From Oscillospiraceae bacterium (GTDB taxonomy: Bacteria > Bacillota > Clostridia > Oscillospirales > CAG-272): a stretch of DNA of 38,059 bases. How positions within the stretch are numbered: position 1 is the first letter of the stretch; each line of letters starts with the position of its first letter. Below the pieces are notes generated by a model that searched no databases, was not told the origin of the DNA, and saw only the letters and a program-made list of their open reading frames with translations. This document shows positions 6,786-15,260 of the stretch, one piece after another. Position numbers and translations under genes: made by a program. The stretch spans positions 1 through 38,059 of the forward strand of contig SVQT01000018.1 in the NCBI GenBank assembly GCA_015065215.1, read 5' to 3'.

Positions 6786-8231
6786 ATGCAATTTCACCTA
6801 TTCACTTTAAACGCCTCACATGCGCATCACGCGCTGTCGATCCGCTGCCTTGCCAACGCCCTTCGCGATGCCGGCTTTCGGGCGGATTACAGCGAGGCGA
6901 ATTTAAAAGATCGCAGCCATGCCGTTTTGGCCGCGTTGATAGAAAAAAACGCGGATGTTTACGGGTTTTCCTGCTATATTTGGAATGTGGAGCCAATGCT
7001 GAAATTGGCAGCCGACATAAAGGCACTCCGCCCTGACTGTCGCGTTTTATTGGGCGGCCCCGAGGTCTCTTTTGATACCGATCGCTTCACCGCTCTCCCC
7101 TTTGTAGACTGCGTGCTATGCGGCGAGGGAGAGGAAAGCATTGTGGCGGCGGCAACACGACTGGAAAAGGGGGAGCAATTACCGTCCCTTTTGATCGGTA
7201 CGCCTTACACCGCCTTTACAAAGCGTGGCATCCACTATGAAAACGATCCGGACCTTAGCGGCCTTCTCTACTATGAATCCAGCCGTGGCTGTCCCTTTTC
7301 CTGCGCCTTCTGCCTCTCGGGCAGTGAGGGAAATGACCCTCACGCCATACGCGCAAAATCCGCCGAGGATACCCTGGCCGATCTTTTGGAATTTGAGCGT
7401 TTCTCTGCCCCCATCACCATCAAACTGGTGGACCGCACCTTTAACTTTAACAAAGAGCGTGCCAAAATGATTTGGCGGGGCTTGCTTGATCCGCGTTACA
7501 CCAAATGCTATCATTTTGAAATAGCGGCAAATCTGCTTGATGAAGACTCCTTTGCCATTTTGGCGCAATTTCCTAAAAATAAAATCCGCTTGGAAATCGG
7601 CTTGCAGTCCACCAATCAGGCAACCCTTGCCGCCATCAACCGACATGCCGACACCGCCAAAATACTGGCGGCGGCCAAGCGACTGACCGACATGGGCAAC
7701 TGCCATATTCATCTGGATCTGATCGCGGGGCTCCCCTATGAAAACTACACCTCCTTTGCCCGTTCCTTTGATGCGGCCTACTTTTGCTGTAACGTGCTGC
7801 AATTGGGCTTTCTCAAACTGCTCCACGGCACGTCTTTGCGCCGCGAAGCGACCAAATATGGCATGGTCGCCGAGGCAAATCCCCCCTATACGGTTTTGAA
7901 AACCGACGCGATCTCCTTTGCCCAATTGGAAAAGCTGCACGCCATTTCAGACCTGTGTGAACGGCTACGGGACAGTAACCGCTTCACCCGCACCCTTGCT
8001 CTTTTGCTCCCCGACTGCTTTACGCCTTTTGCCTTTTACCAAGGGTTTGCCGACTATCTGATCAACACCGCCGGCAAGGCAGTGCAAAAAATCTCACAGC
8101 GTGATCTTTTCCTGTATCTGTCAAGCTTTGCGAAACAGATATTACCAATACAGACCCACTGGGCTATTAGCGAGGCGCTTCGCGCTGACTTTGCCTGCGC
8201 CGAAGTGCGACGGCCACCCCAAAACTTATAA
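6786..8231 (+). CDS. B12-binding-domain radical SAM protein (DUF4080 type)
   Basis: A 481-residue protein. The N-terminal ~140 residues form a Rossmann-like cobalamin-binding fold (DVYGFSCYIWNVEP and LLGGPEVS), without the DxHxxG cobalt-ligating His motif. A radical SAM core follows with the CxxxCxxC cluster motif at C169, C173 and C176, and a C-terminal segment of the DUF4080 kind. Such proteins cleave S-adenosylmethionine with a [4Fe-4S] cluster; the substrate of this subgroup is unknown. AGGAG precedes the ATG. The gene is 20 bp after the ABC exporter and 14 bp before the SDR gene, so it is probably part of the marR operon. Methylation or another radical modification is possible but unproven. 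Confidence 0.88.
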   Translation: MQFHLFTLNASHAHHALSIRCLANALRDAGFRADYSEANLKDRSHAVLAALIEKNADVYGFSCYIWNVEPMLKLAADIKALRPDCRVLLGGPEVSFDTDRFTALPFVDCVLCGEGEESIVAAATRLEKGEQLPSLLIGTPYTAFTKRGIHYENDPDLSGLLYYESSRGCPFSCAFCLSGSEGNDPHAIRAKSAEDTLADLLEFERFSAPITIKLVDRTFNFNKERAKMIWRGLLDPRYTKCYHFEIAANLLDEDSFAILAQFPKNKIRLEIGLQSTNQATLAAINRHADTAKILAAAKRLTDMGNCHIHLDLIAGLPYENYTSFARSFDAAYFCCNVLQLGFLKLLHGTSLRREATKYGMVAEANPPYTVLKTDAISFAQLEKLHAISDLCERLRDSNRFTRTLALLLPDCFTPFAFYQGFADYLINTAGKAVQKISQRDLFLYLSSFAKQILPIQTHWAISEALRADFACAEVRRPPQNL

Positions 8232-8245
8232 ATCAGGAGAAAATC

Positions 8246-8965
8246 ATGGAACGTGTTTTGATTTCCGGCGGCTCCCGCGGCATTGGCGCGGCTATGGTGC
8301 GCGCCTTTACCAGAAAGGGTCATAAGGTCGCCTTTCTCTACCAAAGCCACTCGACAGCGGCAAAACAAGTAGCGGCCGAAACCGGCGCCACCGCGATCTG
8401 CTGTGATATTTCAGATCCAATAGCGGTAAAAAATGCCGTTAGCATTGCCGCAAGCGTACTGGGCGGCGCTCCTTCTGTGCTCATCAACAATGCGGGTATC
8501 TCGATGATCGGACTCTCGCGTGATATGACCGACGAGGAATGGAAAACCATTTGCGATACCAACCTCTCAGGCGCCTTTTATCTTTGCCGTGAGGCGCAAA
8601 GCGCTATGATTGCCGCGCACTACGGCAGAATTATAAACATCGGCTCGATGTGGGGCAAAACAGGTGCCTCCTGCGAGGTGGCCTATTCCGCAACCAAGGC
8701 GGGACTGCGCGGTCTGACCATGGCCCTTGCCAAAGAGCTGGGCCCCGCCGGCATCACTGTCAACTGCGTGGAACCGGGATTGATTGAAACAGAAATGAAC
8801 CAGACACTGGACAAGGCGATCAAAAATGCCCTGATCGACGAAACACCGGTTTGCCGCATCGGCACCCCCGATGATGTGGCGGCGGCGGTACTCTTTTTTG
8901 CCGATCCAAACGCCTCTTTCATTACCGGACAAATTCTTGGTGTTGATGGCGGTTTTGCCGTTTGA
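8246..8965 (+). CDS. ymfI: SDR oxidoreductase, probable EF-P 5-aminopentanone reductase (YmfI-like); FabG-related
   Basis: A 239-residue short-chain dehydrogenase with the cofactor motif SGGSRGIG near the N-terminus, NNAG in the middle, and the catalytic Ser-Tyr-Lys arrangement in GSMWGKTGASCEVAYSATK. The WGxxGASCEVxYS stretch followed by LAKELGP and the C-terminal SFITGQILGVDGG is, from memory, the pattern of YmfI, which reduces the 5-aminopentanone group on elongation factor P to 5-aminopentanol. FabG (3-oxoacyl-ACP reductase) has the same fold but usually another sequence around the catalytic Ser. AGGAG is 6 nt before the ATG. It is the last gene of the co-directional run from marR. A generic FabG-like role remains possible. 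Confidence 0.75.
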   Translation: MERVLISGGSRGIGAAMVRAFTRKGHKVAFLYQSHSTAAKQVAAETGATAICCDISDPIAVKNAVSIAASVLGGAPSVLINNAGISMIGLSRDMTDEEWKTICDTNLSGAFYLCREAQSAMIAAHYGRIINIGSMWGKTGASCEVAYSATKAGLRGLTMALAKELGPAGITVNCVEPGLIETEMNQTLDKAIKNALIDETPVCRIGTPDDVAAAVLFFADPNASFITGQILGVDGGFAV

Positions 8966-9078
8966 GACTAAACCACAAAAGGGGCTGCGTCACTAAACGC
9001 GGAAGTTGTGATTTCGGCACCACAGGCGTACAACGGTACGCCAAGTGTCGAGAGCGCGACTAAAAAACACACAAAAAG

Positions 9079-9113
9079 GCCGCTTTGCCATCAAAAAGTG
9101 ATGGCAAAGCGGC
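9079..9113 (+). terminator. Perfect 15-bp hairpin, probable terminator of the marR operon
   Basis: GCCGCTTTGCCATCA (9079-9093) pairs perfectly with 9099-9113 around an AAAAG loop. The following TTTACTC gives only a weak U tail. It lies 114 bp after the SDR stop, farther than usual for a terminator. Confidence 0.5.
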
Positions 9114-9280
9114 TTTACTCTATACTTTTCGTGTATTTCTTGTTCGGCGCTTGTGTGAAGCGCCTTGCGCTTTGGCAAAGACAATTTCACGCATCCTCAC
9201 CCAAAATGTTTCATTTGTATTATAATAGCGCGACAAAGAAGTGTGCCGCAAATGACACAACAAGGTCACAAGCATCAAAA

Positions 9281-9300
9281 AGGGGCGCCAAAGCGCCCCT
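9281..9300 (-). terminator. Intrinsic terminator of the surface-protein gene
   Basis: AGGGGCGC-CAAA-GCGCCCCT is a perfect 8-bp stem-loop. On the minus strand it is followed by a T-rich run (TTTTTGATG). It lies 18 bp past the stop at 9318. Confidence 0.85.
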
Positions 9301-9317
9301 TCTGGTGTTTGTCATTC

Positions 9318-12300
9318 TTATTCTTCTCTTCTCTTCTTTACCACAATCACGCAAGCGGTTGCGATCATGGCAGCACCCAGAACACTGATCACCACGATCA
9401 GGGCCGTCAGACCGTTAGCGGCCGCGGGAGCAATAGAGTTCGGACTCATATTCAGCTCCTCCACTGCCAACACAGCGGGGGCGGAAGAGGCGGGAGCAAT
9501 GTGATTGACCTGCGCGGAAACGCCCAGAATACCGGGCTTAATTACCGTCTCACCGTCGATGCTTACCACATCCCCTGCCTGGTAGAATACGTCGTTCACC
9601 AACCAAGTGTCATACTCATCGGACAAAATCGTGTAAACATCATGGCAAGTATTGGCGTTCAGAGTGAGCATAGCGTCCAATTGGCCGTTGCCATCCAGGT
9701 AGGTGACAGCATAGTAGTTACCGGATTTGACAATAACGGTAACGCCCTGTTTATCTTCGACACTACCCAAAGTATGGGTGGCGGAAGCACCACTGATCAG
9801 ATCAATGGTAACAAAACGATTGGCAACATCCAACAGATAAGGCAAATCACCAAATCCACGACCGTTGGCGTCATAATTGTAAGAGTTAACCTTCAGGGTA
9901 TTCATCAAGGAACCGCTGGTCTTATCGGCAAAAATACCGCAACCGTAGCTAAAGGCTACCGCATGATTGACAGGATACTCAAGGCTCTGCTTTGCGCCGT
10001 ATGCGATAAAGCTTTCAATATCCTTGACAGTGTAATACGCAACCGTATTGTTTTCGGGCACAGTGGTGCCTGCCTCACAAGGCGCGTAAAGATACTTGCC
10101 GTCCACCAATTCACGGGTGAAGTAGCCGTCCAGCCGCTCCCCTGCCTGCAATTGAACACCCAGCATTTCGCAGCCTTGCAGACCCTGAGCAACCATTGCG
10201 CTGAGGATGGTCATATTTCCGGCTTCGTACAGATCTTGCCAGGTATATTTATAAAGGCCGTCGATTTCATAGTGAATGCTATTCAAGGGCACTGTCACAT
10301 CCGAAACTGCCTTGGCAACCTGAGCGGTGGTCCCGTTCAGAAAAGCGTTGATGTCGGTAGCGCTTGCCACACCATAAGAAACAGTTCCGCTATTGGCGGC
10401 AACCACGCTCTTTTCATTCATAGAATTGACGACAATCACCGGTACATTGGCGGCAAGCTTGTGGCAATTACGGAATTCGCTGAGTGTATGACCCTCAGCG
10501 GTCATGTTCCAAACGATCACGCTTGCACCGGAAGCGATCATGTAAGCGCCCTCCTGGTAAGGATTGGTTATACCCCTAACCGGGTTCGGCTCAAACACAG
10601 AGGCGCGGGTCCAAGCATTCAAGTCGCCGTACTTGGCGTCGCCGCTGCTTACCAGACCGAAATCATAAAGATTGATCGGTTCCGTGGAAATATTGGTCAG
10701 CTCAAAGCTTTCAAAAGCATCATTTTCATCGGTAACAGGAATAAACTCGGTGATGACCAGAGCGCCGTCATCGTTGTAATTACCCGAACGGTACTCGCTG
10801 ATCTTTTCAAAGTAATCCGCTTGCACGGCCAGCAGCTTACCTACATTATTCTGTTCCTTGATCGGTTCTACCCCGCGGGAAACCAGCAAACCGACCTTGT
10901 CGCTGGAGGAAACGTCTACGCCGTAAATATAATGCGCGGAGTAACCTGACTGCACATAGCCGTCGCCGCCAAAGTTATAGGCACCGTCGGTATTGACAGA
11001 AGTGTCGGCCATATTGCCATCATAACCAAAGGCAATCGAAGGAACCAATTCCACGATCGACTGGATGCTGCTGCTGTTCTTCAACTCCTGGAGCGAGTAA
11101 GTATCCCATGCCATATTCTTGCCCTTGTCATCTTTGGCATCGCCCACAAACCAATAGCGATGCTCGATCGCCTCTACCTGAAACGTCTCCGAGGTGATGG
11201 CAAGCACCTTAGCATCAGCGGAAAGACCATATTCAGCACGGAATCCCGCAAGCGTTACACCATCTACCGTGGCAATCAGATCTGCCACGTTGGCGGTAAC
11301 ATCGACAGGATAGAGCAAAACCGCCTCGCCGGGGCTGAGCACAGCATCCTTGGCAGAAAGATTATCCAAAACTGTTTCGCCCACAGTCAAGGACTGACCG
11401 ATGTAGGCGGAAAGAGCCGCGCCTTGCACATGCTCGGTGCCATCGGCATCCAGTGTCACATAGCCGGCGGCATAGGCGGCAAGATCAACAGCCTCGGTAC
11501 CGGCATTGTACACCTCAATAAAAGGAGCCAAAGGATTTTCGGGCAGGGTCGCGATCTCGGTGATGTAGAGCGCCGAACCGATCTCGCCGCGCTTCTCGTA
11601 CACGGTGATCTCATCCACTACGCAATCAATACCGGGGGTTACACAAAATCCCAGATAAGCGCCTTCGAACACGGTGAATTCCTGATAGGCGGCCTGCGCC
11701 AAGATACGGGCAGTGTCGTCGCGGATGTTGCGGGGATCCGAAACCAACACATCGTTCACATAGATGCAGGGAGAGGACATGCCGTCAAACTCCATACGAA
11801 CCCGCATCTCCACATCCACCATCAGCTTGCTGCCGCGAATATCCAGCACATTGGTAGTGCCGGGAACATTGTCCACATCGCCGCAAAGCTTTTCGTACAG
11901 GGTCATGTTGGTATTATTGTCCACACGATAAGCGGTAAGGCCGCATTCCTTGAGAAGCTTCGTGGAAACATCGCCGCAGTCAAGAGAAAAGTTCCCCGCC
12001 AGCTGGTGATTGCCCCAACCGGAAATGCGAATGACCGCCTCGGCATACTGAACCAGCTGATCATCGGCCTTGTAAATGAAAGACATATAGCCATCATCCT
12101 TGCTGGAAGAGGAGGCCAGGTAAGTCAATGTATACTCAACGGTGCAAGCGCCGTTCAATACCTCGGCCATCTCCTGCGCGTTGGAAATGAACATGTACTC
12201 ATTTTTGGAACCGCGGTTGCGCAGATACAGCCGCCCGTTCTTGATTTCATACATATAGGCACCGGCATCCTTTTCGGTAGCGGTGACATTTGCCTCATGA

Positions 12301-12539
12301 TCTTTGACAAATGACGCGCCGCTGGGCAAGAACCACCCCAAGGTATCAATAACCTTGTCGGCACCCTGCACCACGGTATCGGTGTCAAAGGATTCATAGT
12401 AGTGATAGATGCGTCCGCTCTTATCCGCCGTAATAGCGGTAGACTGGTCAGCAGTACCGGTAGCGGCACCCGCCAGCAGGGCGGGAACGAGGCCGGCGAC
12501 CATCAGAACCGCCAGCAGGATGGACAGGAATTTTTTCAT
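9318..12539 (-). CDS. Large surface-anchored protein with lamin-tail-like domains
   Basis: A 1073-residue secreted protein starting at MKKFLSILLAVLMVAG (signal peptide about 1-27). This start has AAGGAG 8 nt upstream; the open frame extends further but without support. Residues to about 330 look like a jelly-roll/laminin-G-like region ending in a CVVDEITVYEKRG strand. Two lamin-tail-like segments follow: one begins SALYITEIATLPENPLAPF with IEVYNAG and a SPGEAVLLYP strand, the other begins ALVITEFIPVTDEND with FELTNIS. A C-terminal helix (TALIVVISVLGAAMIA) and the basic tail KKRREE form a membrane anchor without an LPxTG motif. Lamin-tail domains in bacterial surface proteins are linked to binding at the envelope, but the ligand here is unknown. 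It is transcribed alone from a consensus promoter. Confidence 0.8.
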   Translation of the reverse strand: MKKFLSILLAVLMVAGLVPALLAGAATGTADQSTAITADKSGRIYHYYESFDTDTVVQGADKVIDTLGWFLPSGASFVKDHEANVTATEKDAGAYMYEIKNGRLYLRNRGSKNEYMFISNAQEMAEVLNGACTVEYTLTYLASSSSKDDGYMSFIYKADDQLVQYAEAVIRISGWGNHQLAGNFSLDCGDVSTKLLKECGLTAYRVDNNTNMTLYEKLCGDVDNVPGTTNVLDIRGSKLMVDVEMRVRMEFDGMSSPCIYVNDVLVSDPRNIRDDTARILAQAAYQEFTVFEGAYLGFCVTPGIDCVVDEITVYEKRGEIGSALYITEIATLPENPLAPFIEVYNAGTEAVDLAAYAAGYVTLDADGTEHVQGAALSAYIGQSLTVGETVLDNLSAKDAVLSPGEAVLLYPVDVTANVADLIATVDGVTLAGFRAEYGLSADAKVLAITSETFQVEAIEHRYWFVGDAKDDKGKNMAWDTYSLQELKNSSSIQSIVELVPSIAFGYDGNMADTSVNTDGAYNFGGDGYVQSGYSAHYIYGVDVSSSDKVGLLVSRGVEPIKEQNNVGKLLAVQADYFEKISEYRSGNYNDDGALVITEFIPVTDENDAFESFELTNISTEPINLYDFGLVSSGDAKYGDLNAWTRASVFEPNPVRGITNPYQEGAYMIASGASVIVWNMTAEGHTLSEFRNCHKLAANVPVIVVNSMNEKSVVAANSGTVSYGVASATDINAFLNGTTAQVAKAVSDVTVPLNSIHYEIDGLYKYTWQDLYEAGNMTILSAMVAQGLQGCEMLGVQLQAGERLDGYFTRELVDGKYLYAPCEAGTTVPENNTVAYYTVKDIESFIAYGAKQSLEYPVNHAVAFSYGCGIFADKTSGSLMNTLKVNSYNYDANGRGFGDLPYLLDVANRFVTIDLISGASATHTLGSVEDKQGVTVIVKSGNYYAVTYLDGNGQLDAMLTLNANTCHDVYTILSDEYDTWLVNDVFYQAGDVVSIDGETVIKPGILGVSAQVNHIAPASSAPAVLAVEELNMSPNSIAPAAANGLTALIVVISVLGAAMIATACVIVVKKRREE

Positions 12540-12628
12540 CTGTTTTCTCCTTTTCGTGTTTTCTTCTTGTGGCGTGAGGCCCACGCACACACGCATATGC
12601 ATACGCACGGGGCATTTAGTCATATTAA

Positions 12629-12657
12629 ATTTTACTACATTATCACCTTGATGTCAA
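12629..12657 (-). promoter_or_regulatory. Sigma-A promoter of the surface-protein gene
   Basis: On the minus strand TTGACA (12652-12657), a 17-bp spacer and TAAAAT (12629-12634). The leader to the ATG at 12539 is about 80 nt. Confidence 0.75.
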
Positions 12658-12740
12658 GGCACTGTATATACTTTTGTAGGAAATACCAAAAAACGGCACA
12701 ACTTTTTGCGCACCTCCACAAAGGAAATTTTCAAAAACTC

Positions 12741-12769
12741 TTTCACTATCCCATATCTTGTGGTATAAT
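12741..12769 (+). promoter_or_regulatory. Extended -10 promoter of ygiQ-dut-maf
   Basis: TGGTATAAT (TATAAT at 12764-12769 with the TG extension) lies 37 bp before the ygiQ ATG. The -35 at 17-bp spacing is a poor TTTCAC, which the extended -10 would compensate for. Confidence 0.65.
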
Positions 12770-12806
12770 GGGGAAAAGACAACTATTGACAAAAGGAGGT
12801 GTCACG

Positions 12807-14795
12807 ATGCAACAAGAGGATCGCAATAGCTTTTTGCCCATCTGCCGCGCCGATATGGAGGCACGGGGCTGGGATGCACCTGACTTTGTCTATGTCACCG
12901 GCGACGCTTATGTAGATCATCCTTCCTTTGGCGTCGCCATCATCTCCCGCGTGTTGGAGAACGCCGGCTTTCGGGTAGCGATTCTGGCCCAACCCGACTA
13001 CAAAAGCGCTGACGCCTTTCGAAGCTTTGGCAAGCCCCGACTTGGATTTTTGGTCACTGCCGGCAATATCGACTCGATGGTGGCGCACTACACCGCCGCC
13101 AAAAAGAAACGCTCTACCGACTATTATTCCCCCGGCGGCGCAGCCGGAAAACGCCCGGATCGAGCGGTGATCGTTTACTGCAACCGCATCCGCGAGGCGT
13201 ACGGTGATATACCGATCATCATTGGCGGTCTGGAAGCATCGCTCCGCCGCTTTGCCCACTACGACTACTGGGAGGATCGAATCCGCCGATCGGTGCTGGT
13301 GGATGCCCGCGCGGATCTTCTCACCTACGGCATGGGCGAAAAGATTTTGGTGCGCATTGCGCAATTGTTGGATAAAGGCGTGCCTGTGCGCAAAATCCGC
13401 GATGTGCGCGGTACCGTCTATATGGCCACCCCCGGCGATACCATACACTATCCGGTATCGGCTCAATTCGACTTCAACGAGCTAAAAACCGATAAACGCA
13501 AGTACGCCCAAGCCTTTGGCGTGCAGTACCAAAATCAGGACGCCATCAGCGGCGGCGCCATCATTGAGCATTATGATAGCAAAATGCTGGTGCAAAATCC
13601 CCCCATGCCCCCCTTAGAGCGTGAGGAGCTGGACAAGGTCTATGCCCTGCCCTATATGCGCACCTGGCACCCTGTTTACAAGGAGACTGGCGGCGTACCG
13701 GCCATTGAAGAGGTGCGCTTTTCGATCACGCATAACCGCGGCTGCTTCGGCGCCTGCAATTTCTGTGCACTGGCCTTTCATCAAGGCCGCACCGTTCGTT
13801 CCCGCAGCATTGAGAGCGTGGTAGCGGAAGCCAAGCTGATCACCGCTATGCCGGATTTCAAGGGCTATATCCACGACATTGGCGGCCCTACCGCCAATTT
13901 CCGCGGTCCCGCTTGCGACAAGCAATTGGAAAGCGGTGTTTGCGTGAAGCGCAAATGCCTTGCGCCCAAGCCCTGCCCGAACCTGAAGGTTGACCACAGC
14001 GAATACATCCGATTGTTGCAAGCGGTCGAAGCGCTACCGGGCGTAAAAAAAGTGTTCATCCGCTCCGGCATCCGCTTTGACTATCTGCTGGCCGACAAGG
14101 ATGAGAGCTTTTTCAAAAAGCTGGTGCGGGATCACGTCAGCGGGCAGTTGAAGGTGGCCCCCGAGCATTGCGCCGACCGTGTACTGGATGCTATGGGCAA
14201 GCCTCACTTTGAAGTCTACCAGCGCTTCCGCCAGCGTTATTTCGAACTGACCAAATCGATGGGCAAAGAGCAATATTTGGTACCCTATCTGATGTCCAGT
14301 CATCCGGGTAGCGATCTGGCCGAAGCGGTAGAGCTTGCCGAATGCCTGAAGCGGGATCATTACGCCCCCGAGCAGGTCCAGGATTACTATCCCACCCCCG
14401 GTACCGCCTCAACGGTAATGTATTACACCGGCATCGACCCGCTGACCATGAAAAAGGTCCACGTGACCACCGACTATCACGAAAAGCAGCTCCAACGTGC
14501 CCTGCTCCAGTTTAACCGACCGCAAAACGCCCCTCTTGTACGGGAGGCGCTACGCAAAGCAGGCCGTGAGGATCTGATCGGCAACAGCCCCCATGCCCTC
14601 GTTCGCCCGGAACGGGGAAAGCTCACAGAGAACCCGCAAGGCGCCCCCAAAAAGAGCAAGAATCGGGCGCGCACTGATAAAAAAAGCGGGAGAAATGACA
14701 AAAAAGCCCCGCAACGGTGTGAAAAAATCAAGGAAAAGCCGCTCCGCCAACAAAGCCGGAACACACAACGAAAAGCTTTCGATAAACGCAAGTGA
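12807..14795 (+). CDS. YgiQ-family radical SAM protein
   Basis: A 662-residue member of the UPF0313/YgiQ family: an N-terminal domain (DFVYVTGDAYVDHPSFG, IIIGGLEASLRRFAHYDYW), a radical SAM core with C313, C317 and C320, then KVAPEHCADRVLDAMGKP and the C-terminal DYYPTPGTASTVMYYTG block. The cellular reaction of YgiQ proteins is not established. The ATG at 12807 is chosen for its AGGAGG site; the open frame upstream runs antisense through the surface-protein gene and is not credible. The last ~70 residues are a Lys/Arg-rich disordered tail (for example APKKSKNRARTDKKSG) that may bind nucleic acid; this is inference. It is followed 15 bp later by dut, whose ribosome binding site overlaps the end of this gene. 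Confidence 0.93.
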   Translation: MQQEDRNSFLPICRADMEARGWDAPDFVYVTGDAYVDHPSFGVAIISRVLENAGFRVAILAQPDYKSADAFRSFGKPRLGFLVTAGNIDSMVAHYTAAKKKRSTDYYSPGGAAGKRPDRAVIVYCNRIREAYGDIPIIIGGLEASLRRFAHYDYWEDRIRRSVLVDARADLLTYGMGEKILVRIAQLLDKGVPVRKIRDVRGTVYMATPGDTIHYPVSAQFDFNELKTDKRKYAQAFGVQYQNQDAISGGAIIEHYDSKMLVQNPPMPPLEREELDKVYALPYMRTWHPVYKETGGVPAIEEVRFSITHNRGCFGACNFCALAFHQGRTVRSRSIESVVAEAKLITAMPDFKGYIHDIGGPTANFRGPACDKQLESGVCVKRKCLAPKPCPNLKVDHSEYIRLLQAVEALPGVKKVFIRSGIRFDYLLADKDESFFKKLVRDHVSGQLKVAPEHCADRVLDAMGKPHFEVYQRFRQRYFELTKSMGKEQYLVPYLMSSHPGSDLAEAVELAECLKRDHYAPEQVQDYYPTPGTASTVMYYTGIDPLTMKKVHVTTDYHEKQLQRALLQFNRPQNAPLVREALRKAGREDLIGNSPHALVRPERGKLTENPQGAPKKSKNRARTDKKSGRNDKKAPQRCEKIKEKPLRQQSRNTQRKAFDKRK

Positions 14796-14810
14796 AAGGA
14801 AAAATAACAT

Positions 14811-15260
14811 ATGGAAATCAAGGTAAAACTCTTACTTTCCCGCGGAATGGAAATGCCCGCTTACGCGACAGACGGATCTGCCGCTGTAGATCTGCGCGCC
14901 GCGATAGAAGCGGACACGACCCTCACCATCGCCCCCGGCGAGCGGGCACTGATCCCAACCGGACTCGCGATTTCTCCTGAAAGTAAAAACGTAGTTGCGA
15001 TCATCGCCGCCCGTAGCGGCCTTGCCATCAAAAAAGGTATCTGCCTTGCCAACAGCATCGGGGTCATCGACTCTGACTACCGCGGGGAGATCTGCGTGGG
15101 TCTGCTCAACACCTCAAAGGAGCCCTTTTCGGTTGCCCGTGGCGACCGCATTGCCCAGATGATGTTCATGCCGGTCTATGCCGCCCGGTTCCTTCAAGTA
15201 GACTCGCTGGACGATACCGAGCGCGGCACCGGCGGATTTGGCTCGACAGGAGTAAAGTGA
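14811..15260 (+). CDS. dut: dUTP diphosphatase (dUTPase)
   Basis: A 149-residue trimeric dUTPase with all five family motifs in order: GSAAVDLRA, ARSGLA, GVIDSDYRGEI, GDRIAQMMF and the C-terminal P-loop-like RGTGGFGSTG. It hydrolyses dUTP to dUMP and pyrophosphate in the cytosol, preventing uracil incorporation and supplying dUMP for thymidylate synthesis. AAAGGA overlapping the ygiQ end serves as ribosome binding site. Its TGA stop shares one base with the ATG of maf. Length is normal and no key residue is missing. Confidence 0.96.
   Translation: MEIKVKLLLSRGMEMPAYATDGSAAVDLRAAIEADTTLTIAPGERALIPTGLAISPESKNVVAIIAARSGLAIKKGICLANSIGVIDSDYRGEICVGLLNTSKEPFSVARGDRIAQMMFMPVYAARFLQVDSLDDTERGTGGFGSTGVK

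Larger units (their letters stand above)
8966..9317. other. 352-bp gap without a gene, rich in hairpins
   Basis: No credible gene is visible. The gap holds four inverted repeats: GGCGTAC-AACG-GTACGCC (9025-9042), a 15-bp perfect stem (9079-9113), GGCGCTT-GTGTG-AAGCGCC (9146-9164) and the terminator of the next minus-strand gene (9281-9300). A TATAAT at 9221-9226 has no convincing -35. The short open frames here run through the hairpins and lack ribosome binding sites. Confidence 0.7.

Noticed and set aside
9221-9300. A possible small RNA from TATAAT at 9221 to the hairpin at 9281
   Set aside because: There is no -35 at 16-18 bp spacing, and the hairpin has no U run on the plus strand. It is kept only as a speculation in the gap finding.
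9008-9388. A 126-codon plus-strand frame in the gap after the SDR gene
   Set aside because: It runs through three hairpins and into the antisense of the surface-protein gene, with no ribosome binding site and unlikely composition.
9165-10949. A 594-codon plus-strand frame opposite the surface protein
   Set aside because: It is antisense to a gene with signal peptide, domains and expression signals, has no ribosome binding site, and shows no protein-like pattern.
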